Of a DNA stretch of 64,000 bases, positions 59,103 to 64,000 are shown one piece after another (the stretch's first letter is position 1; the number at the start of each line of letters is the position of its first letter). This DNA is from Antennarius striatus. Its lineage: Eukaryota > Chordata > Actinopteri > Lophiiformes > Antennariidae. Under the pieces are notes generated by a model that saw only the letters and a list, made by a program, of their open reading frames with translations, ran no database searches and had not been told where the DNA came from. The position numbers and the translations under genes are program-made. The stretch spans positions 917,501 through 981,500 of the forward strand of contig NC_090795.1 in the NCBI RefSeq assembly GCF_040054535.1, written 5' to 3'.

Positions 59103-59864
59103 GGATTAGCGGTGGGATCGATGAGGCACTGCTGCAGGTGGGCGGAGTCAAGCGGACTCACCTGTCGAAGGGTGAAGTGGTCGGAGGTGGAGAACATCAC
59201 CACCGTGTTGTGCATGGAGTTCTCCTCTTCCTCCTTCGGCTGGAACGGCTCCGTGTAAACCACCTGGAGAGGATCGATAATCAGTGTGTGTGTGTGTGTG
59301 TGTGTGCGTGTGTATGTGTGTGCGTGTGTATGTGCGTATGTGTGTGTGCGTATGTGCATGTGTGTATGTGTGCATGTGTGTGTGCTTACCCCGGTAGACA
59401 CCGTCAGGATGTCCTGAATCTTCGGTCGGCTCCTTCCTCTTGCTCCTCTTCCTCCTCCAACACCTCCTCCCCTGGACCTCCTCCTACCTGAAAACCCTGA
59501 ACCACGACCCTGAAGGGGGGGGGGGGCACATGGAGGACAGGGATAGGAGGGATCCCATCAAATCATGACACCACTCTGTTGCTATGGGAACAGCATCAGC
59601 ACCATTCCTCTCACGTTTCCATGTGACTCGTCTCCACTAGCAGTTTAGCATCCTGATAGCGTTACTTGTTGCCATAGTTACTGATAACCATTACGTTATG
59701 CTAATGCTACTTCACTAGCATGAGCCCCCCCCCCCAGACGAGAGGAGCACCCACAGACAGACAGAAGCTCCAGCACGTCATGCAGACTCTATGGGGGGGG
59801 GGTGCTTGTTTTCCACAGTGGTGTGTCCCACAGGGGCGGGTGGGCGCACACACACACACACACA

Positions 59865-59899
<35 letters not shown>

Positions 59900-60399
59900 C
59901 TAGCGGTTAGCGACAGCACACAGACACCTATCAGAGTTAGGGGGGGCGCTCTTTACCACTCTCATGCTCCAAAGAGGGGAGTCCGGCGGGCGCGGCTTAG
60001 GGCTGTCCCACCCTCCCTCCCCCATGGAATCCTGGGAGGACGAGGGGGGGCTCACCGCCCTGCGATTACTCCACCACGAGCCCTGAGTTGGGGGGGAGGA
60101 GCAGGAGGGGGGAGGAAGGCGGGTGGGTGGATGGTGTGAAGGAGGAGAGCACAGGAAGTGGGGGGGGGGGGCAGAAAAAGGAAAGAGAAAGAGGAGGAAG
60201 TGGGGGGGGACAAAATGCAGTGACGTAAATGCGACAGCCACAAAACAAAATGTCAAACTGGAAAAAAATAAAAAATGAAAGCTAAAGTCAAAATGAGATG
60301 TTACCATGGCAACGACATGCAAACAGTCAGAAGGCGGAGCCCTATATAGGATTGGATGCACCTGATTGGCTATACTCTGAGATGATATCACATCCGTCG

Positions 60400-60436
<37 letters not shown>

Positions 60437-63400
60437 TGGAACCGGACATGCGTGGCGTCAGTGAACGACAGGAGAGGAAGAGGAGGACATGAAAGAGAGC
60501 TTCCTGTAGCGGGCTAACCCTCCCGCCCCCCCTGAGAGAACCTGAGGAACAGCTGACAGGAAGGAGGAACAAGGTAAGCGAATGCTAACTCAGGCGCAAC
60601 GCCTAGCGCTGACGTTCGGTTTGCGTCGTCGCCACCCACATGACCCACTGCAGAGGTCAAAGGTCACCCACCTGTTTGATCCGGGCTCTGCCGGGGGAGA
60701 ACTTCCTCTTGGTGATGGCCGGCTTCCCCATTCCGATTTTAGGGGTGAGGGGGAGCACGGTGGTGGGAGGAGCCTGGAGAAACAGGGAGGAGAGGTCAGC
60801 CAATGAGAGACGATGCTCGCCAGGAGGAGGAGGGGACATGCTCAGGTTTACCTTGGAGAGAGGCGGAGACTCTCTGGAAAAGGGGGAGGTCCTAAATAGA
60901 GGTGAGGGTGGGGAGAGGGGAGGCGGGGTGACTGGGGCTCTGGCAGGGGAGGTCTCAGGGGAGGCCTCGGTGGAGAAGGGGGACTGCCTCAGGCGGATGG
61001 CGAGGTCGTCCGACGGCCTGGAAGAGCAGGGCGGGGGCCGCAGGGCCCGCCCCTTCCCCCGGCGTGAGAACGGGGGAGGGCTGGGGGTGGAGAGGTGCAG
61101 CAGGGTGGGGGGAGGAGACGAGGCCATCAGCTCCATCACCTCCATGTCTAAAGAGGGGTCTAGTTCCAGCACGGGGCTCACTGGCTCCTCCTCCTCCTCC
61201 TCCTCCTCCTCCACGTCCGATTGGTCCGGCCCCGCCCCCTCTTTCCCCCCAGACTGCTCCTCCTCCTCCGTGTCCCGCCTTTTTCTCACTGGCTGTTCCA
61301 TTGTGACCTCGTCAGACGCAGCTGCGGTCGATTCAGACGGCTCCTCCTGCTTTGAAGGCTCAGCGTGTGATTGGTTCTGGTCTTTGGTGAATTCTGCTGC
61401 CGAGCTCTCTGATTGGCTGTCGTCGCCCGTTAACACCACGTCACAAGAAAGCGACTCGTCCTCTCGGGCTACATCCGGTTCCTGACCCACTGCCTCCTGT
61501 GCTTGACGGGGAAGCTCCTCTTCTCGAAGGCCGTCATCCTGTGAGGGGGGAAGAGGAAGGTTGTGGGCGGAGCAAAGGGACATTAAGGCGGTCCTGTGTG
61601 GGGGGGAAGGGGCGGCCTCTAGAGATCCAGCTCTAGAAGGAGAAGGCGGAGGAGACTGTGGTGCGGTGACTGGTGAGGCTGGAAGTGAGTGTGAGGAGGG
61701 AGGAGCTGGCAGGGTGAGGAGGGGGGACGCAGGAGGAGGAGGAGGGTCGTCTTCATCCAGGTCAGATCCCAGCTGGACTCCTGTGCAGAGATGAAGAAGA
61801 ACCTCAGGAACAAACAGAAGAGCCACCGTACGCAAAGATTTGTTAAAAGCCTCCTACCTGCAGGAGGACTTCTGGAGCTGCTGGGCTCCTCTTCTTCATC
61901 ACCTCTAGTTTTCTCCTCTTCTTCTAGACGAGGCTCCGGCAACTCCACTGGCTCCAGAGCTTCTCTCCTCGCCTCCTCCTTTTCGGTCTTCCTATTTTGC
62001 GCCGTCTCTTCAGCCATGCAGACGTCTGGAGGAAGGAAGATATGTCACAAACCCAGCAAAAGAAAGTCGACCCGATGAAACCTGAAATTCACAGTAGGGA
62101 CTCACCCCCAGCAGCTGCTGACTCCCGTTCCGTTTGTTGGTTTGGCTGGGGGCTGGCAACCGATTGGCTTCCAGGACTAAGACCAGCATTAGGCTCCACA
62201 CGGCTTGTGGGAGCAGGACCCAGGCTGGGTGGAGACTGTTTGGTGTTGGCAACGGAATCTGGACCAGGACTCGCCTCACACCGGGTAGGGTCAACACTGG
62301 GCATAGCAAGGCCAGGACTGTGACTAGCCTCTGATTTTTCAGGGCTGGTAGGGACAGGGGTAGGGCTAACCTGTGTGTCACCTGATTGCACGGGGCCACA
62401 AGGACTAGCAACCGGGCTACTGTGTCCAGAAAGCACTTGAGGAAACAACGTCTGAGGAAGGCCAAACTGTGAGGGGGAAGAGGGTCGGGGACTAGCAGAC
62501 TTTTCACTAGTGCAGATTGTGCTAGGCATCGCAGTATTATCCTGAGTGAGGCTAGAGTGGACAGGGCTGGCATGACTTGGACTACCATGTGTGCAAGTTG
62601 GATCGACTGAGCTTTGATGTAAAGGGCTTCCAGGGCCAGTGCTTTGTTGGGTTTCAACAGCAGACTGGTTCACACTAGCCTGGTTGGGGGTAAAAGTAGC
62701 CGAATCATCGGGCAGGGTACCGGAAGGTGTTGGGCTCATCTGGCTAGGACTAGCAAGACCAGAGTCAAGGTGAACCACATTGGGAAGAGCAGACTTCTGT
62801 GGTTCAGAACTGGAAACCATGTCCATAATAAGACTTGAACGAGCTACATCAGGGCTCAACTTTGCCTCAGTAGAGCCAGAGCTGGTTCCAGTGTCAATCG
62901 CTGGGCTAGCATGTGGGCTACGATATGTTTCACTAGCCTGAGCTGGACTTTGATACGGGCTACCACAAGGGGCTGCTGAGTTGGCCGGGCTGCTCTTTGT
63001 TGAGTTAGCCAATGATGAAGCTTCTTCAGGGATTGGGCCTGAGGGGGAAGGACTCACTTGATTAGCAGGACTAGACCTGGGTGGACTGTGGATGATGCCA
63101 AAGTCTGTTACGCAAGCCGCACATGAACTTGTCGGGCCACTATTGCTCAGACTGTGGCTAATAGGGCTACCAGCTGGGCTACTTGACCTACAGTGTGGAG
63201 GACTAACGTTCGATGGAGTGGGCAGTGGACTTCCCGGTATTGGAGAGGTCAGTGAAGGACTTGACTGGGGATGGACGGGACTTTGACTGCTCTCAGGTTG
63301 TGCAGGCTGTGCAGAACTAAAGACAACGGGACCAGTTCTTTCTGGAGATTCCAGACTCAAGTCGCCGTTCGCCTCGGTGTTGACTGGACTGGGATGGGAA

Positions 63401-64000
63401 GGACTTGAAGGATCTGGACTTTGTGGAGTGGAGGCTGGACAGCTTGGACTCCTCTCTGACTGAACAGGGTGGCAGCCAGCTACCTCCATCTCCTCTTCCT
63501 GACATGAGACAGGGTGGCTGGGGCTGGATAGTACCGCAGAGGGGCTGGCTGCCTGCTTTGAGGGTGTACTAGGTGGATCCAACGGGCCAATGGGTTGCTC
63601 AGAACGGCTAACGGGGGAAGGGATAGACTCTTTCAGCCCTGGGCTTGCACAGGCCAGATCACAGCTACCAGGGCTGGAAGGCATTTCAACGTTGTTTTTG
63701 GGGCTAGAGCTAGATGAGATATTCTGGATAACTATGAGACTGGCGTCATCTTCATTAGTCTCAGTGCACCGGGTTGGGCTGTCACAAGAAGCGCTTTTAT
63801 TAAGTTCGCTAGCTGGGGAAGGTATTCTCTCTGTTTCTTCAGCCGGAGAGCAAGCTAGGCGACTGTGTTCGAGCAAAGGGCTAACGTGAACAAGGCTTTC
63901 TGGTGTGGGAGCAGCAGAGACGTGAAGGGGGCCTGAATTATCCAGGATAAGGGCACTACCGTCAACAGGACTGACCTGGTTTTGGACTAGCCCATCTGTT
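38336..64000 (-). CDS. kmt2c: Histone H3K4 mono-methyltransferase KMT2C (MLL3), 5' partial, 63 exons in window
   Basis: Nuclear enhancer methyltransferase, the catalytic core of the MLL3 COMPASS complex with WDR5, RBBP5, ASH2L, UTX, NCOA6 and PTIP. The 63 exons I could place sum to 14,767 nt: 4921 residues plus stop and one base of a split codon, in a single frame. Domain order seen: Ser-Pro-rich region, PHD4-6, HMG box, TPRP repeats, Gln/Leu coiled coils, extended PHD, FYRN-FYRC, SET, post-SET. It is KMT2C rather than KMT2D because of [10 protein letters not shown] in the PHDs, [39 protein letters not shown] and the end [12 protein letters not shown]-terminal PHD1-3 and the true start lie beyond 64000. 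Exons are listed in the block entries. Confidence 0.96.
39594..39648. repeat. (TG)n in kmt2c intron
   Basis: Reads (CA)n on the gene's strand, starting two bases after the donor of the exon 39651-39791 and filling most of an 88-base intron. Confidence 0.95.
39651..40928 (-). CDS. kmt2c: kmt2c extended PHD finger and FYRN/FYRC exons
   Basis: Exons 40928-40733, 40648-40439, 40357-39868 and 39791-39651. The extended PHD reads [54 protein letters not shown] and [19 protein letters not shown] follow in one large exon: [52 protein letters not shown] and [13 protein letters not shown], then [16 protein letters not shown]. These bind nucleosomes (ePHD) and hold the SET module together. Confidence 0.96.
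41010..43934 (-). CDS. kmt2c: kmt2c exons upstream of the extended PHD
   Basis: Exons in reading order: 43934-43752, 43652-43491, 43237-43105, 43015-42901, 42828-42653, 42454-42342, 42263-42126, 41989-41932, 41849-41734, 41494-41219, 41137-41010. Landmarks: basic [118 protein letters not shown] (a zinc-binding pair) and [12 protein letters not shown]. All are diagnostic for KMT2C. Introns are mostly under 130 bases. Confidence 0.94.
41510..41690. mobile_element. Dispersed repeat, copy 1 (kmt2c intron)
   Basis: GTCCTCAACATACAAACACG, GGTTGTTCATAAGTTGAATA and GTTTGTAAGTCATT recur in another kmt2c intron at about 48430-48555 in the same order and orientation. Both copies are preceded by a similar segment (AGACTG-AACATGAATT). 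About 120-180 bases, no coding capacity, likely SINE- or MITE-derived; family not identified. Confidence 0.65.
42459..42484. repeat. (CA)n before a kmt2c acceptor
   Basis: (TG)n on the gene's strand, ending in TCAG before the exon 42342-42454. Confidence 0.9.
43258..43480. repeat. Minisatellite of GTAGTACGACT-type units in kmt2c intron
   Basis: Imperfect array of GACTGTAGTACGATAGTGT and related 10-20 base units, filling the intron between exons 43491-43652 and 43105-43237. Confidence 0.9.
44025..45485 (-). CDS. kmt2c: kmt2c exons, Ser/Pro-rich with coiled-coil lead
   Basis: Exons 45485-45378, 45257-44334 and 44255-44025. [12 protein letters not shown] leads into an Arg/Glu/Gln coiled coil ([14 protein letters not shown]). 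After a Pro-rich stretch come [20 protein letters not shown] and [12 protein letters not shown], both typical of KMT2C. The 78-base gap 44256-44333 is read as an intron (AAG|GTGAGG ... TTTCAG|GAG), although it is open in the same frame. Confidence 0.9.
45272..45375. repeat. Short tandem repeat of TTAGCGACACGCTACG
   Basis: About six copies of a 16-17 base unit in the 120-base intron between kmt2c exons ending at 45378 and starting at 45257. Nearly the whole intron is repeat. Confidence 0.95.
45558..48423 (-). CDS. kmt2c: kmt2c exons, acidic and glutamine-rich region
   Basis: Exons in reading order: 48423-48037, 47961-47609, 47364-47274, 47175-46671, 46595-46502, 46419-46356, 46268-46036, 45959-45558. 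Landmarks: [100 protein letters not shown] and [20 protein letters not shown]. Short LxxLL-type segments occur (LLQDLLDQE, a possible nuclear-receptor contact as in the family). Glutamine tracts are much shorter than in mammalian KMT2D. Confidence 0.93.
47385..47510. repeat. Minisatellite of GGGGCGGGGTTAGGGTAGAG units
   Basis: About six copies of a 23-base G-rich unit in the kmt2c intron 47365-47608. Each copy contains GGGGCGGGGTTAGGG and could support G-quadruplex folding on the plus strand. Confidence 0.93.
48430..48555. mobile_element. Dispersed repeat, copy 2 (kmt2c intron)
   Basis: Second copy of the repeat described at 41510-41690: TGTCCTCAACATACGAACAC, GCTGTTCATAAGTTGAATTG, TTCGTAAGTCATT. 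Confidence 0.65.
48562..51235 (-). CDS. kmt2c: kmt2c exons with TPRP (DPYAxxPGTPRP) repeats
   Basis: Exons in reading order: 51235-50689, 50603-49762, 49695-49411, 49155-48815, 48731-48562. Starts [20 protein letters not shown] (coiled coil), then [13 protein letters not shown] run of about eight diverged DPYAxxPxTPRP units follows, as in human KMT2C. A short polyglutamine stretch lies near 49670-49685, then [20 protein letters not shown]. Introns 49696-49761 and 49156-49410 are stop-free in the coding frame, so exon and intron status needs RNA evidence. Confidence 0.92.
49163..49395. repeat. Minisatellite of GGGGAACCGAC(AA/GA)G units
   Basis: About 19 copies of a 12-base unit fill the 255-base kmt2c gap 49156-49410. 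The array has no stop in the coding frame and would read SVPRRFPVG repeats if retained. Confidence 0.95.
51236..54033. other. kmt2c: Largest kmt2c intron in the window
   Basis: 2.8 kb between the HMG-box exons and the TPRP exons; the flanking coding text ([13 protein letters not shown]) joins directly. It holds poly(A) stretches near 51489-51503, ACTAGCATGTAA short repeats at about 52920-53010, a CpG-rich patch at 53250-53390 and a candidate plus-strand exon at 53390. A 165-residue plus-strand frame at 52024-52521 has no family character. Confidence 0.7.
53250..53470 (+). other. Candidate first exon of a gene nested in the kmt2c intron
   Basis: CpG-rich leader (GGAAACGGGAGCGGTTTCGC), then ATG at 53390 in context CAGTCATGG. 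About 27 codons follow ([20 protein letters not shown] onward) up to a donor ATGCCTG|GTAGGG near 53475. It looks like a promoter with a coding first exon, opposite to kmt2c. A second plus-strand frame at 53517-53891 could belong to it, but I cannot join the two in phase with confidence. Function unknown; could also be a degraded insertion. Confidence 0.3.
54034..58115 (-). CDS. kmt2c: kmt2c middle region including HMG box
   Basis: Exons in reading order: 58115-58053, 57957-57855, 57633-57530, 57445-57317, 57220-57116, 57013-56904, 56827-56647, 56484-56407, 55958-55923, 55478-55347, 55239-55207, 55090-54962, 54883-54527, 54428-54355, 54234-54034. Landmarks: [49 protein letters not shown] then [77 protein letters not shown]. 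The HMG box is [20 protein letters not shown] then [16 protein letters not shown]. Fifteen small exons separated by short, often CA/TG-rich introns. Confidence 0.94.
54461..55152. repeat. Three CA/TG tracts in consecutive kmt2c introns
   Basis: TG at about 54461-54519, TG at about 54927-54958 and CA at about 55096-55152. They lie next to splice sites of the exons 54527-54883 and 54962-55090. Confidence 0.95.
56105..56420. repeat. Imperfect (GT)n with ACCTGTGTG units, kmt2c intron
   Basis: About 300 bases of GTGTGTACCTGTGTG-type repeats end directly at the donor of the exon 56407-56484. The minus-strand reading gives Thr-His repeat frames without meaning. Confidence 0.93.
58210..59509 (-). 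CDS. kmt2c: kmt2c PHD4-PHD6 exons
   Basis: Exons in reading order: 59509-59390, 59263-59162, 59060-58956, 58844-58663, 58565-58401, 58319-58210. A Gly/Arg-rich lead ([14 protein letters not shown]) is followed by [20 protein letters not shown]. The three fingers begin [20 protein letters not shown], then [20 protein letters not shown] with [20 protein letters not shown], and a third of type C-x2-C with [16 protein letters not shown]. This PHD group reads H4 tails in the family. Zinc ligands look complete. Confidence 0.96.
58881..58940. repeat. Triple 20-base repeat containing TAATCTGATTA
   Basis: AGTAATCTGATTACAAGGAA occurs three times head to tail in the 111-base intron between kmt2c PHD exons. 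Each copy contains the imperfect palindrome TAATCTGATTA. Confidence 0.95.
59064..59386. repeat. CA and GT tracts around the exon 59162-59263
   Basis: CA at about 59064-59100 directly upstream (gene strand) of the exon 58956-59060, and an imperfect GT tract at about 59284-59386. Confidence 0.95.
59840..60434. repeat. CA tracts in kmt2c introns
   Basis: CA at about 59840-59899 and 60402-60434. Other bases of the introns 59510-59956 and 60083-60671 show nothing coding. Confidence 0.9.
59957..62025 (-). CDS. kmt2c: kmt2c acidic and Ser/Pro-rich exons before PHD4
   Basis: Exons in reading order: 62025-61858, 61780-60852, 60773-60672, 60082-59957. All borders are GT-AG and phases fit. Content: [20 protein letters not shown], a long Ser/Pro region with a Glu run at about 61195-61215, [16 protein letters not shown], and a basic end [19 protein letters not shown]. 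The last exon of the block ([16 protein letters not shown]) has no landmark I recognise and is the least certain. Confidence 0.8.
62106..64000 (-). CDS. kmt2c: kmt2c giant Ser-Pro repeat exon, runs off the window
   Basis: One uninterrupted frame of at least 1894 coding bases ends in SAAAG|GTGAGT at 62106. Nearly every 8-12 residues there is a Ser-Pro pair within degenerate segments such as SPAS, SPVH, SPSHPS and SPGLAM. There is no fold; the region should be disordered and rich in proline-directed kinase sites. It lies between PHD1-3 (outside) and PHD4-6, where mammalian KMT2D, more than KMT2C as I recall, has long S-P-rich repeats. Confidence 0.88.

Noticed and set aside
38336-64000. Naming the methyltransferase kmt2d
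   Set aside because: TPRP repeats and S-P-rich text first suggested KMT2D, but the [16 protein letters not shown] and [11 protein letters not shown] segments match KMT2C, as does galnt11 nearby.

Overview
The window is vertebrate nuclear DNA from a teleost fish. The evidence is split genes with GT-AG introns that are often only 65-120 bases long, a fish-type FISNA-NACHT-LRR immune receptor, vertebrate-only gene families (type IIB receptor tyrosine phosphatase, chondrolectin, GALNT11, KMT2C), and a very high density of (CA)n/(TG)n microsatellites. The compactness suggests a small-genome percomorph such as a pufferfish relative, but the species cannot be fixed from the sequence alone.

Layout, left to right. 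(1) 129-7388, plus strand: the last ten coding exons of a type IIB receptor protein tyrosine phosphatase, best read as ptprt. The introns carry telomere-like repeats, a 300-base pyrimidine tract and a minisatellite of about 14 copies. A 2.5 kb 3' UTR follows. (2) 10.5-14.3 kb, plus strand: a 12-finger C2H2 zinc-finger gene whose fingers come in six pairs. (3) 14.5-18.5 kb, minus strand: chodl (chondrolectin) in eight exons, tail-to-tail with the zinc-finger gene. Its signal peptide, one intron and its juxtamembrane exon are built from simple repeats, and one coding homopolymer breaks the frame. (4) 18.5-21.6 kb: intergenic, full of CA/TG repeats. (5) 21854-24807, minus strand: a complete 11-exon galnt11. 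(6) 26484-36552, minus strand: a complete 17-exon NLRP1-type receptor in the order FISNA-NACHT, six LRR exons, FIIND (ZU5+UPA), hexapeptide-repeat linker, CARD. (7) 37.3-64 kb, minus strand: 63 coding exons (4921 residues) of kmt2c/MLL3, running off the right edge. It covers a Ser-Pro-rich N-terminal region, PHD4-6, the HMG box, TPRP repeats, glutamine-rich coiled coils, the extended PHD finger, FYRN/FYRC, SET and post-SET.

The exon models are mine. In the genes with both ends in view, summed exon lengths divide by three without adjustment for galnt11 (582 aa), the NLRP1 homologue (1506 aa) and the zinc-finger gene (671 aa). The 447-residue ptprt tail also stays in frame. chodl works (313 aa) only if one base is dropped from a 12-C run. 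kmt2c keeps one frame through 63 exons to the window edge.

The genes do not form a pathway. galnt11 and kmt2c are neighbours in human as far as I recall, so the inflammasome gene appears to sit inside a conserved pair. The strongest candidates for unusual biology are: (a) the NLRP1 homologue, with Leu instead of Phe before the FIIND autoproteolysis serine and a 12-unit repeat linker that places the CARD away from UPA; (b) a chodl signal peptide coded by an ATG/GTG trinucleotide repeat; (c) repeated placement of (TG)n just before acceptors and (CA)n just after donors in several genes; (d) kmt2c introns that are stop-free and multiples of three; (e) a possible nested gene start inside a kmt2c intron.
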